Shown: positions 17,812 through 26,243 of the stretch, in pieces
Layout of the letters: every line of letters starts with the position of its first letter
Numbering within the stretch: the stretch's first letter is position 1
Assembly (NCBI GenBank): GCA_964476835.1
Contig: CAYZCE010000011.1
Span: 1 to 57,314, forward strand
Direction: 5' to 3'
From: PALSA-926 sp964476835
GTDB taxonomy: Bacteria; Pseudomonadota; Alphaproteobacteria; Micavibrionales; UBA2020
DNA length: 57,314 nucleotides
The notes under the pieces: generated by a model
Told to the model about the DNA's origin: nothing
The model's input: only the letters and a program-made list of their open reading frames with translations
Databases searched by the model: none
Position numbers and translations under genes: made by a program

Positions 17812-17860
17812 CCAGAACCACACAACCAACCTACTAACCAAAACCAAGGAGACTAAAACT

Positions 17861-18223
17861 ATGCTGAAGATCCGTATGGCCCGCGCCGGCGCCAAGAAGA
17901 AGCCCTACTACAACATCGTCGTGGCCGAAAGCCGCGCGCCCCGCGACGGCAAGTTCCTCGAGAAGCTGGGCACCTACAACCCCGCCCTGCCGCGCGACAA
18001 CGAAAACCGCGTCACCCTGAAGGGCGAGCGCCTCAAGCACTGGATCTCGAAGGGCGCGCAAGTTTCCGACCGCGTCGCGATCTTCCTCGGCAAGGCCGGC
18101 CTCGCGCCGATGCCCGCACGCAAGAACAACCCCCAAAAGGCGGTTGCCAAGGCGAAGATGACCGAGCGCAAGAAGACCAAGGCCGACAAGGCCGCGGCTG
18201 CCGCAGCGCCCGCAGCTGAATAA
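17861..18223 (+). CDS. rpsP: 30S ribosomal protein S16
   Basis: Small-subunit protein near the platform, needed for 30S assembly. The 120-residue protein begins MLKIRMARAGAKKKPYYNIV and has the conserved SRAPRDGKFLEKLGTYNP; the C-terminal third is an Ala/Lys extension common in alphaproteobacteria. AAGGAGA precedes the ATG. Followed immediately by an intrinsic terminator. Confidence 0.97.
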   Translation: MLKIRMARAGAKKKPYYNIVVAESRAPRDGKFLEKLGTYNPALPRDNENRVTLKGERLKHWISKGAQVSDRVAIFLGKAGLAPMPARKNNPQKAVAKAKMTERKKTKADKAAAAAAPAAE

Positions 18224-18230
18224 AGAGAAC

Positions 18231-18257
18231 GCCCCCGCCGCAAGGCGGGGGCTTTTT
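18231..18257 (+). terminator. Intrinsic terminator/attenuator between rpsP and rimM
   Basis: Perfect 9-bp stem GCCCCCGCC/GGCGGGGGC with a GCAA tetraloop and five T, ending two bases before the rimM ATG. The GGGGG in the 3' arm is the only purine-rich sequence in the position of the rimM ribosome binding site. Confidence 0.88.
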
Positions 18258-18259
18258 CT

Positions 18260-18784
18260 ATGAAAGACGACACCCTCATCTGCATGGCCGAGATCGTCGG
18301 CGTCCACGGGGTCAAGGGCATGGTCAAGCTGAAGGTCTTCAGCGAGACGCCCGAGATCCTCCCCGACTACGCGCCGCTCCTGAACGCACAGGGCGAAGAA
18401 GTTTTCGAGCTTCTCACCTACGCGCCGCACAAGAACGTCTGGCTGGCGACGCTGGAAGGCGTGACCGACCGTACCCAGGCCGAAAAGCTGCGCGGCACCA
18501 AGCTCTACGTCCCGCGCGACGAACTACCGGAGATCGAGGACGACCATACCTATTACCACGCCGACCTCATCGGCCTGACCGCGAAGGACGCAGGCGGCGC
18601 CGAGATCGGCCGCATCGTCAACGTCGCCAATTTCGGCGCGGGCGACTTGCTGGAAATCAAGCCCCTCACGGGCGCCACCTATTACATCCCCTTCACGACC
18701 GAAATCGTGCCCGCCATCGACGTCAAGGCGCGCACCGCCACCGTCCTCGTCCCGGCGGGCCTGCTTGACGACACTGCCGATTGA
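18260..18784 (+). CDS. rimM: 16S rRNA processing protein RimM
   Basis: Assembly factor for the 30S head. 174 residues: an N-terminal RimM beta-barrel (ICMAEIVGVHGVKGMVKLKV) and a C-terminal PRC-barrel (DLLEIKPLTGATYYIPFTTEIVP shortened to its key region). Start ATG 18260 is kept because the family pattern [IL]-C-x-[AG]-x-I-x-G-x-H-G begins only a few residues after it. The ribosome binding site would be inside the preceding terminator stem. The usual next gene, trmD, is absent; rnd follows instead. Confidence 0.93.
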   Translation: MKDDTLICMAEIVGVHGVKGMVKLKVFSETPEILPDYAPLLNAQGEEVFELLTYAPHKNVWLATLEGVTDRTQAEKLRGTKLYVPRDELPEIEDDHTYYHADLIGLTAKDAGGAEIGRIVNVANFGAGDLLEIKPLTGATYYIPFTTEIVPAIDVKARTATVLVPAGLLDDTAD

Positions 18785-18800
18785 CGGTATCAAGGACATC

Positions 18801-19955
18801 ATGTCGCTCATCACCACCACCAAGGACCTGAAGGCTTTCTGCGCCACGCTCAAGAAGGCGCAATTCATCACGGTCGACACCGAATTCATCCGCGAGCGCA
18901 CCTATTACGCGCGCCTCTGCCTCATCCAGGTCGCAGGACCGGACGACGCCTATGCCATCGACCCGCTGGCCGAGGGCATCGACCTGACGCCACTCTACGA
19001 CATCCTGCGCGACAAGAAGATCCTCAAGGTCTTCCACGCCTGCCGCCAAGACCTTGAAATCTTCTTCAAGGAAATGGGCGGCAAGCTGCCCGCGCCCCTC
19101 TTCGACACCCAGATCGCCGCGATGGTCTGCGGCTTCGGCGAGCAGGCGAGCTATGAAACGCTGGTCAACGTCCTCGTCAAGAAGCAGCTGGACAAGTCGA
19201 GCCGCTTCACCGACTGGGCCCAGCGCCCGTTGACGTCCAAGCAGCTCAAGTACGCGCTGGCCGACGTCACGCACCTGCGCCCGATCTACGAGAAACTCGC
19301 CGCGCGCCTCGAGAAGGACAAGCGCACGAGCTGGATCAAGGACGAATTCAAGTCGCTGACCGACAAGGACCTCTACGTCGTGAAGCCCGAAGACGCATGG
19401 GAGCGCCTCAAGGTGCCCAGCAACAAGCCGCGCGTGCTCGGCGTGCTCAAGCAGGTCGCCGCCTGGCGCGAGGAACTGGCGCAGCGCGTCGACGTGCCGC
19501 GCGGCCGCATCATGAAGGACGAGACGCTGGTCGAGATCGCGCTCTCCAGCCCCGCCAGCAAGGAAGCGCTCGGCAAGCTGCGCAGCGTGCAGCACGGCTT
19601 CGCCGAGAGCGAGCGCGGCCAGCAGCTCATCGACGCCGTCAAGCGCGGCCTCGAGATGCCGGAAAAAGACCTGCCGCAGCGCGACCCGCGCCCCAACTTC
19701 CCGCCCGGCCTCGCGCCCACCATCGACCTTCTGCGCGTGCTGCTGAAACTCAAGTGCGAGGAAAGCAAGGTCGCGAGCAAGCTGCTCGCCCGCGCCGAAG
19801 ACCTCGAACTGATCGCGGCCTATGGCCAGGACGCCGACGTGCCCGCCATGAGCGGCTGGCGCCTCAAACTTTTCGGCAAGGAAGCCCTCGACCTGCGTTC
19901 CGGCAAGATCGCGCTAGCCATCGAGAACAACCGGCTCAAGCTGGTAAAGGCTTAA
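18801..19955 (+). CDS. rnd: Ribonuclease D
   Basis: 3'-5' exoribonuclease for tRNA and stable RNA maturation. 384 residues. The DEDDy nuclease domain shows Exo I (FITVDTEFIRE), Exo II (LKVFHACRQDLEIF) and Exo III (YALADVTHLRPIYEKL), followed by an HRDC domain (about 210–290) and a further C-terminal helical domain. ATG 18801 has AAGGA four bases upstream; a TTG 36 bases earlier is in frame but adds unconserved residues and overlaps rimM. Its stop overlaps that of ppx on the other strand. Confidence 0.94.
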   Translation: MSLITTTKDLKAFCATLKKAQFITVDTEFIRERTYYARLCLIQVAGPDDAYAIDPLAEGIDLTPLYDILRDKKILKVFHACRQDLEIFFKEMGGKLPAPLFDTQIAAMVCGFGEQASYETLVNVLVKKQLDKSSRFTDWAQRPLTSKQLKYALADVTHLRPIYEKLAARLEKDKRTSWIKDEFKSLTDKDLYVVKPEDAWERLKVPSNKPRVLGVLKQVAAWREELAQRVDVPRGRIMKDETLVEIALSSPASKEALGKLRSVQHGFAESERGQQLIDAVKRGLEMPEKDLPQRDPRPNFPPGLAPTIDLLRVLLKLKCEESKVASKLLARAEDLELIAAYGQDADVPAMSGWRLKLFGKEALDLRSGKIALAIENNRLKLVKA

Positions 19956-21415
19956 TTGACGACCACGACCGCGTCTTTTTTCAGCACATCGGCGAGGCGT
20001 TCCATCGCTTCCTCGACCGGCGCGGCGTTCAGCGCGGCGACGGGGCCTTCGAGCAGCAGCACCAGCTTGCGGGTCGTGGCCTCGAGCTTGATCTGTTCCA
20101 GCAATTCCAGCGTGCCGCCAGTCAGCATATAAGCGAGGCGCTGCGCGAGGCCGACCGCCACCGCCTGCGCGGTGCGGCGGTTGTCCAGCAACTGGCGCAG
20201 CGGCGCCGTCAGGTCGCCGTCCAGCCGCCCGCGATGGCGCACGTATTGCGAAAGCGCCAGGAATGCACGTCCCGGATGGTCGATGCCGTAGAGCGGCAGC
20301 ACGGCCACGCGGCGGAACGCCTGTTCGGCCTGCTCGTCTTCCGGATCAAGCCATGCGATGTCGCTCAGCAGGCAGCCGGCATGCAGCAGCCGCGCGACCT
20401 CCGCACCTTCGCCCGCGAAGATCGGCGCCAGCCAGCGGTGCAATGCCTCGAGCGGCGCGGCGTCGCCGAAGCGCCCGGTCTTGGCGCCGATGCGCGCCGC
20501 GCCGGCGATCAGCGCATCTTCCTTGAGGGCCGCGGCGTCGAGCTGTTCGAACAACAATCCTTCGCGCAGGCCCGTGCCGGAGAAAAACAGCCGCGCGGGA
20601 CGGATCTTGCGGAACAAAATCTCCATCGTGAGCGCCGAGACCGCCATGTCGCCAAGGCGCTTGCCGCTCAATCCCGACAGCTTCTCGATGCGCCCGTGGT
20701 TGCGGCCCGCGACGTAGCGCGCGAAAGCCGCAGCCTTGCGCCCTTCGAGGCAGTAATGGTCGAGCAGCTGCAGCGGATGTTCGCGCAGGCGCATATGCGC
20801 CTTGGCCATCGTGCGCCACGCGCCGCCCATCGCATAAAAATCGAGGCCTTCGCAGTCCTTCAGGAATTCCGCCTGCGCCAGCAGCGTCTCGATCGTCTTC
20901 ACCCGCGCCTCGCGCGTCTTTTCCGCGAGCAGGCGGTGCGAGCCGAGCGGGAAACTGTGCTTGTGCCGCACCTCGCCGCCGCGCACGACGATCAGCTCGA
21001 GCGATCCGCCGCCGTAGTCGCCGATCACGCAGTCGCCGCCGACGCCGCCGCCCAGCACGCCGAGCGCGGAGAGGCGCGCCTCTTCCTCGCCGTCCAACAG
21101 ATCGATTTCAAGGCCGCAGGCGCCGCGCACCCGTTCAATGAAGGCGCGCCCGTCGGAGGCGTCGCGCAACGCGGCGGTCGCGACCGCGCGCACCTGCGTC
21201 AAGCCCATCGCCGCGGCCAGCCCTGCGAAACGCTGGAGCGTCTCGAGCGCATGCGCGGCGGCGGACGGGTTGAGCGCGCCCGTCGCGGCCAGGTCGGCGC
21301 CGAGGTTGCAGATCGCGCGTTCGGTATGCAGGCGCACCGGCGCGCGCGTCAGCCCGTCGTAGATCACGAGGCGCACGGCGTTCGAGCCGATATCGATGAT
21401 GGCGACGTGGGACAT
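19952..21415 (-). CDS. ppx: Exopolyphosphatase Ppx/GppA family
   Basis: Hydrolyses inorganic polyphosphate or pppGpp. The 487-residue protein has the ASKHA-type phosphate loops AIIDIGSNAVRLVIYDG and GDYGGGSLELIVV, and the FPLGSHRL motif that follows in the family. The C-terminal part is an HD-type helical region (HAGCLLSDIAWLDPEDEQ) as in the long Ppx form. Convergent with rnd (4-base overlap); a ppx–rnd neighbourhood is common in alphaproteobacteria. No ppk is present in the window. Confidence 0.92.
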   Translation of the reverse strand: MSHVAIIDIGSNAVRLVIYDGLTRAPVRLHTERAICNLGADLAATGALNPSAAAHALETLQRFAGLAAAMGLTQVRAVATAALRDASDGRAFIERVRGACGLEIDLLDGEEEARLSALGVLGGGVGGDCVIGDYGGGSLELIVVRGGEVRHKHSFPLGSHRLLAEKTREARVKTIETLLAQAEFLKDCEGLDFYAMGGAWRTMAKAHMRLREHPLQLLDHYCLEGRKAAAFARYVAGRNHGRIEKLSGLSGKRLGDMAVSALTMEILFRKIRPARLFFSGTGLREGLLFEQLDAAALKEDALIAGAARIGAKTGRFGDAAPLEALHRWLAPIFAGEGAEVARLLHAGCLLSDIAWLDPEDEQAEQAFRRVAVLPLYGIDHPGRAFLALSQYVRHRGRLDGDLTAPLRQLLDNRRTAQAVAVGLAQRLAYMLTGGTLELLEQIKLEATTRKLVLLLEGPVAALNAAPVEEAMERLADVLKKDAVVVVN

Positions 21416-21470
21416 GACAACTCCGTTAAACCGGCCTATAGTCTAAAGGGTTTTGAACGAGCGGCAAGTC

Positions 21471-21956
21471 ATGAAAACGCTTTACTTATTGAGACACGCC
21501 CACACGCAAGCCGACCCGCCGCCCGGCGGCGGCGACCACGAGCGCCTCTTGTCGCCGCAAGGCACCGAGGACGCACGCCGTGTCGGCCAATTCATGGCCG
21601 AACAAGGGATCGCGCCGGATATCGCCCTCGTCTCCACCGCCGCCCGCACGCGGCAAACCGCGCAATTGGCGCTTGAACAATTGGCCACAATGCCGCCCAC
21701 GCGATTCGAGCCGAAGCTTTTTCATGCCTCTGCAGGCACGTTGCTCGCGGCCGCGCAGAATGCGGACGACACGGTTGACCGCCTGCTGATTGTCTCGCAC
21801 AATCCCGGCGCGGCGGAACTGGCCATGCGCCTCGGCAACGTCCATCACTACGCGCCGGGCACCTTGAGCGTCTTCACAGCGGATATCTGGAAGTGGGAAG
21901 ATTTCTCGATGGATGCGGCCACGCTCGCGGCGCTGTTTTCGCCGGACGAAGGCTAG
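21471..21956 (+). CDS. SixA-like histidine phosphatase
   Basis: A 161-residue phosphohistidine phosphatase-type protein. The catalytic LYLLRHAHTQA contains the RHG-superfamily motif in its SixA form (RHA), the second phosphate pocket is STAARTRQTAQLAL, and the second catalytic His is in LLIVSHNPG. SixA of E. coli dephosphorylates phospho-His of PTS or histidine-kinase domains; here the substrate is unknown. ATG 21471 is chosen because RHA-family proteins begin directly with this beta strand; a TTG at 21453 is possible. Convergent with priA, 4-base overlap. Confidence 0.87.
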   Translation: MKTLYLLRHAHTQADPPPGGGDHERLLSPQGTEDARRVGQFMAEQGIAPDIALVSTAARTRQTAQLALEQLATMPPTRFEPKLFHASAGTLLAAAQNADDTVDRLLIVSHNPGAAELAMRLGNVHHYAPGTLSVFTADIWKWEDFSMDAATLAALFSPDEG

Positions 21957-23983
21957 AAGAAGCTCTGCGGGTCGATATCGACCTTGAGCTGCAATTGCGG
22001 CGGGACTTTGACGCCGGAGAGCCATTCGCTTAAAAATTTCTGCAACGCGACGTCGCGGCCGCACTTGATGAGGAAGCGGCGGCGGTGGCGGTCGCGCAAA
22101 TACGCGATCGGCGCGGGCGCGGGGCCGAGGATCCGCACGTCGTCGAAACGCGGCGCACCTTGCGCCAGTTCACGGCAGAAACGGTCGAGGCGGCCTTCAT
22201 CGGCATCCGACAAGATGAGCGCTGCCAAACGCCCGAACGGCGGCATGCCGGCTTTTTCGCGCAATGACGATTCCACCTCGAGGAAGCGGTCGCGCGCGCC
22301 GGCGACCAGCGCCTGCATGACGGGCTGCTCGGGCATGTAAGTTTGCAAATAGACGCGACCAGCCTTGGCGCCACGGCCCGCACGGCCAGAGACCTGATGC
22401 AGCAGCTGGAAGGTACGCTCGCCAGCGCGCAGGTCGCCCCCCGCCAATCCCAAGTCGGCATCGACCACGCCGACGCAGGTCAGCGACGGGAAGTGGTGGC
22501 CCTTGGCGATGATCTGCGTGCCGATCATGATGTCGACTTCGTGCTTTTCCACCTGCATCACCGCATCTTCGAGCATGTTCTGCGTCGTGGTGATGTCGCT
22601 GGCCAGAATGAGCGTGCGCGCCTCGGGCAGAAGTTCCCTCACCTCTTCCTCGATGCGTTCGACGCCGGGGCCGCAGGCGGCGAAACTGTCTTCGTCGCAG
22701 CACTCGGGGCAGGCCTTGGGCAGCGGTGCGGTATAGCCGCAATGATGGCATTGCAGCCGCGCGTGGCGGCGATGCTCGACCAGCCATGCGGAACATGACG
22801 CACATTGGAAGCGATAGCCGCAGGTGCGGCAGAGCGTGAGCGGCGCATAGCCGCGGCGGTTGAGGAACAACAACGACTGTTCCCCCGCCTCGAAGGTCTT
22901 GACCAGCGCCTCGCGCAGCGGCGGCGAGAGGAACTTGCCGCGCGGCGGCTGGGCGGATTTCAGGTCGATGATATCGACCGACGGCAGCTTCGCCCCCGCA
23001 TGGCGCGCGGCGAGATGCAGGTAGCCGTACTTGCCCTGCTTCACGTTGTAAAGCGTTTCCAGCGACGGCGTGGCCGAGACCAGCACGACAGGCGCGGCGC
23101 CGAGATGCGCGCGCACGACAGCCATGTCGCGCGCGTTATACATGACGCCGTCTTCCTGCTTATATGAAGCTTCGTGTTCTTCATCCACCACGATCAGGCC
23201 GAGGTCAGCAAAGGGCAGGAACAATGCCGAGCGCGCACCCAGCACCACGCGCGTCTTGCCCGACGCGACGCCCGCCAGCGTGCGGCGCTTCTGCGCGGGC
23301 GTGACGGCGGAATGCCACAGTGCCGGCTCCACGCCGAAGCGGCGCGTGAAACGCTCGAGGAACTGCGCGGAGAGCGAGATTTCCGGCAGCAGGATCAGCG
23401 CCTGCCGCCCGGCGCGCAAGGCCTCGGCCACCGCCTCGAAATAGACTTCCGTCTTGCCCGAGCCGGTGACGCCGTCGAGCAGCGTGGCGGCGAATTTCTT
23501 ATCGCGCGCCATCTGCATGAGCGTCCCGGCCGCCTCAGCCTGCGTGGGAGAGAGGGTGAGCGGACTTTGCGGCACGGCGTCGATCGCGCAAGGCGGATCC
23601 ACTTGCCGCGCACGCTTGGGCGGCTCCAGCGCGTCGAGCGCGCCGAGGCTCATCTTCAAGACCGAGCCGAGGTCGGAGAGGGTATAGCGCGCGACCCATT
23701 CGATGAACTGCCGCTGCGCGGCCGACATCGGCGGAAAGTCGAAGCGCTGCAAAATCGTTTTCACCTTGCCCGCATCGAGCGCGGCGTCGCCGCCCGCCGC
23801 CCAGACGACACCGACCGTCTCCTTCTTCCCCCACGGCACGCGCACATAGTCGCCCGGCGCGACGTGCATCCCCTCGGGCACGCGGTAGTCGAAAGCGCGC
23901 GCGAGCGGCCACGGCACCAGCACCTGCACGCGCGGCGCGACATCTGGAATCAGCGAAGCCTGTTGTGGACGGGATGGAGACAT
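21953..23983 (-). CDS. priA: Primosomal protein N' (PriA helicase)
   Basis: 3'-5' helicase that restarts stalled forks. 676 residues with the 3'BD domain (RVQVLVPWPLARAFDYRVPE), Walker A GVTGSGKTEVY, a DEEH box (VVDEEHEASYKQ), eight-Cys zinc-binding insert (CRTCGYRFQCASC and CHHCG, CPEC), and helicase motifs including GTQIIAKGHHFP and SGRAGRG. ATG 23983 is preferred over 24001 because family homology starts shortly after it, though no strong ribosome binding site is visible. Confidence 0.95.
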   Translation of the reverse strand: MSPSRPQQASLIPDVAPRVQVLVPWPLARAFDYRVPEGMHVAPGDYVRVPWGKKETVGVVWAAGGDAALDAGKVKTILQRFDFPPMSAAQRQFIEWVARYTLSDLGSVLKMSLGALDALEPPKRARQVDPPCAIDAVPQSPLTLSPTQAEAAGTLMQMARDKKFAATLLDGVTGSGKTEVYFEAVAEALRAGRQALILLPEISLSAQFLERFTRRFGVEPALWHSAVTPAQKRRTLAGVASGKTRVVLGARSALFLPFADLGLIVVDEEHEASYKQEDGVMYNARDMAVVRAHLGAAPVVLVSATPSLETLYNVKQGKYGYLHLAARHAGAKLPSVDIIDLKSAQPPRGKFLSPPLREALVKTFEAGEQSLLFLNRRGYAPLTLCRTCGYRFQCASCSAWLVEHRRHARLQCHHCGYTAPLPKACPECCDEDSFAACGPGVERIEEEVRELLPEARTLILASDITTTQNMLEDAVMQVEKHEVDIMIGTQIIAKGHHFPSLTCVGVVDADLGLAGGDLRAGERTFQLLHQVSGRAGRGAKAGRVYLQTYMPEQPVMQALVAGARDRFLEVESSLREKAGMPPFGRLAALILSDADEGRLDRFCRELAQGAPRFDDVRILGPAPAPIAYLRDRHRRRFLIKCGRDVALQKFLSEWLSGVKVPPQLQLKVDIDPQSFF

Positions 23984-24084
23984 ATGTTTTGAGTACACCA
24001 CGGCTGATGGAAAAGAAACGGCGATATATCCTATTGAAATAAATGATAAATTTAAGGCACTTTTTGCCTTTTGCCGGATGTATA

Positions 24085-24113
24085 TTGACTGTGCTTTAGT
24101 GATATGTTAAATA
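24085..24113 (+). promoter_or_regulatory. Sigma-70-type promoter of the 24150 operon
   Basis: TTGACT (24085–24090), a 17-base spacer and TAAATA (24108–24113) in an AT-rich region, 36 bases upstream of the start codon. Confidence 0.6.
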
Positions 24114-24149
24114 TGTACCTATTATTTAATACATTTTCAGGAGTTCGCC

Positions 24150-24767
24150 ATGGAAGAGTTGAGCGTGACCTTCAACGGAGTTACCGCCGCTAAATTATAT
24201 AGCGCCGCACAGGAAATGGGCATCAAGCCAGACGTGGCGTCCGAATTCGCCGTCTATATACTCGACGTCGCCGTGACCGCAAAGCAGCGCGGCCGCAACC
24301 TCGCCATCGGGACAGCGGATTCCAAGAACAATTTCGACGTCGAAACTGTCCTCCGCCTGAAAGACATGACCGTCTCACAGGACGGCAACAGCCTGAGCTA
24401 CGATATCTGCGAGATGAAAGCCGGCTACCAACTGGTTCAGCCTGTGGAACAAGCGGGCATTGACCCGATCAGCATCCAGTTCCCCCAAAAGAACGCCGAG
24501 ATCATCCACAAGGCCGCTAAAATCCTCAATGTCAACGAAGGCACTGTCCTTGATTTTTGCCTCACCCTGACCAAAATCGCCGCCTCCGCGATGAAGCAGG
24601 GCCGCGACCTGGCGGTCGTACAGGATTTCTTTACCGGCAATTCCTATCATGCCAGCGTCGATGCCATTATTTATACGAAGGATGGCATCCGGTCGCGCGA
24701 CGGCGAAAATATCGAATTCAAATCCGTCGCGGCCGGCGGCTATAAGCTGCCCGTCCTGAAACTGTGA
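24150..24767 (+). CDS. Unknown protein with a duplicated 50-residue module
   Basis: Not recognised. The 205-residue protein has no signal peptide or TM helix. Two modules align without gaps: residues 5–54 and 108–157, sharing S-[VI]-x-F at the start, a central helix with [AK]-A-A, and a closing x-x-G-R-[ND]-L-A. Each is followed by a beta-rich stretch (LRLKDMTVSQDGNSLSY; DAIIYTKDGIRSRDG). AGGAG is six bases before ATG 24150 and a promoter is visible. It overlaps the next gene by GTGA, so the two are probably made together. A dimer-mimicking or small-molecule-binding role is only a guess. Confidence 0.75.
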   Translation: MEELSVTFNGVTAAKLYSAAQEMGIKPDVASEFAVYILDVAVTAKQRGRNLAIGTADSKNNFDVETVLRLKDMTVSQDGNSLSYDICEMKAGYQLVQPVEQAGIDPISIQFPQKNAEIIHKAAKILNVNEGTVLDFCLTLTKIAASAMKQGRDLAVVQDFFTGNSYHASVDAIIYTKDGIRSRDGENIEFKSVAAGGYKLPVLKL

Positions 24768-25501
24768 GCCGTCTCGGCCAGACGTTCAGGACGGCGGTTT
24801 TCGGCGCCTGCACAATGGCGGCAGGCTCGATGTTTTCGTGCAGTTCATCCTACAAAGTCGCCCGCAACCTGCCGTACGGCGAACCCGTGATCGTCGCCGA
24901 CGCCGGCCGCGTCGACAGCCTTTACCTGACGGAATTCCAGGAAGCTGCCGCGCGCGAGAACAGCTTCGCGCATAACCCCTATATCGCCTTCACCTACCAG
25001 AACGGCGTGGCGCAGCTTGACTCGTTGCGCGACCTGCCGATCCTCGCGCAGGCGCGCGGCGTCAGCGCCTACGTCAACGACCGCGTCACCTACCGCCACG
25101 ATTTCGAGATTTACGGCTGCAACGAATACTGGGCCTCCGGCATCGAGACGATCGCCCGCCGTCACGGCGACTGCGAAGACTACGCCATCGCCGAATTCGA
25201 GGGGCTGAAGCACCTCAACGCCGACCCGAACCGCTACCGCCTGATGCTGGTGGCGGTAAGGCCGGAGCACAAGGAACGCGACGGCATCATCGACCACTGC
25301 GTGCTGGCCGTCGACACCTCGGCCGCCAACGATTGGACAAGCTGCCTCGTCTTCGGCGAAAGCCACACCGAAGGCCAGTTGGTCTTCAATACCGGTTTCA
25401 AGCCCGTCTATTACCTGACACCGACATCGATCGAGCGCATCCGCGAAGCCGAAGCGCCGGCCTATGTGCAATCGCAGCGCCGCAAGGCCCTCACGCCTTA
25501 A
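24764..25501 (+). CDS. Bacterial transglutaminase-like cysteine peptidase (BTLCP, peptidase C93/DUF920)
   Basis: Exported cysteine peptidase-like protein of 245 residues. The catalytic core is RRHGDCEDYAIAEF (Cys) and DHCVLAVDT (His), followed by an Asp-bearing strand, the arrangement of the C93 family. The N-terminus has a hydrophobic export segment (AVFGACTMAAGSMFSCSSS) whose Cys could be lipidated, though the lipobox is poor. GTG 24764 overlaps the stop of the preceding gene. In LapG-type relatives such enzymes cleave cell-surface adhesins under c-di-GMP control; no LapD or GGDEF gene is nearby, so this role is unproven. Confidence 0.82.
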   Translation: MSRLGQTFRTAVFGACTMAAGSMFSCSSSYKVARNLPYGEPVIVADAGRVDSLYLTEFQEAAARENSFAHNPYIAFTYQNGVAQLDSLRDLPILAQARGVSAYVNDRVTYRHDFEIYGCNEYWASGIETIARRHGDCEDYAIAEFEGLKHLNADPNRYRLMLVAVRPEHKERDGIIDHCVLAVDTSAANDWTSCLVFGESHTEGQLVFNTGFKPVYYLTPTSIERIREAEAPAYVQSQRRKALTP

Positions 25502-25569
25502 CAATCCGGTCTGGATTATCCCCGCCGCTTTCGCTAGACTGAGGGCAACCGCTCAAAGGGGATTGCATC

Positions 25570-26229
25570 ATGAAATTCTTCGTCGATACCGCCGATATTC
25601 AGGAAATCAAGGACCTCGCCTCGACAGGCCTGCTCGACGGCGTCACCACCAACCCGTCGCTGGTCGCACAATCGGGCGCGAAGAACTTCATCGCGCTGAT
25701 CGAGGACATCTGCAAGGTCGTCTCCGGCCCCGTCAGCGCCGAAGTGGGCGCGACCGATTACGAGACGATGCTCAAGGAAGGCTTGCGCCTCGCGAAAATC
25801 GCCAAGAACGTCGCGGTCAAGGTGCCGCTGACGCCCGATGGCCTCAAGGTGTGCAAGATCCTCTCCGACCAAGGCACGATGGTCAACGTGACTCTCTGCT
25901 TCTCTGCTGCGCAAGCCATCCTCGCCGCGAAAGCCGGCGCTGCGTTCATCTCGCCCTTCGTCGGCCGCCTCGACGACATCGGGCAGGACGGCCTCAACCT
26001 CATCAGCGATATCGTCGAGATCTACAGCCACTACCCCGATTTCAAGACCGAAGTGCTGGTCGCCTCCGTGCGCCACCCGGTGCATCTGGTCGAGGCCGCC
26101 AAGATGGGCGCGCATGTCGCGACTATCCCGCCGAAGGTTATCCGCCAGCTGTATAACCACCCGCTGACCGACAAGGGCCTCGCGACCTTCGTCTCCGACT
26201 GGCAAAAAAGCGGGCAGACCATCCTGTGA
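25570..26229 (+). CDS. tal: Transaldolase (small TAL/FSA-type)
   Basis: Transfers a dihydroxyacetone unit in the pentose phosphate pathway. The 219-residue short form starts MKFFVDTADIQEIKDLASTG, has DGVTTNPSLV, and carries the Schiff-base Lys84 in VAVKVPLT. The SPFVGRLDD and ASVRHPVHLVEAA signatures are intact. AAAGGGGA lies just upstream. Fructose-6-phosphate aldolase activity is the main alternative for this size class. Followed closely by DUF484–xerC. Confidence 0.93.
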   Translation: MKFFVDTADIQEIKDLASTGLLDGVTTNPSLVAQSGAKNFIALIEDICKVVSGPVSAEVGATDYETMLKEGLRLAKIAKNVAVKVPLTPDGLKVCKILSDQGTMVNVTLCFSAAQAILAAKAGAAFISPFVGRLDDIGQDGLNLISDIVEIYSHYPDFKTEVLVASVRHPVHLVEAAKMGAHVATIPPKVIRQLYNHPLTDKGLATFVSDWQKSGQTIL

Positions 26230-26243
26230 CGAAGGAATCCGCC

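Noticed and set aside
24050..24076. AAGGCA/TGCCTT hairpin with T-run between priA and the 24150 gene.
   Set aside because: It lies between divergent genes, so there is no transcript to terminate; probably chance in AT-rich DNA.
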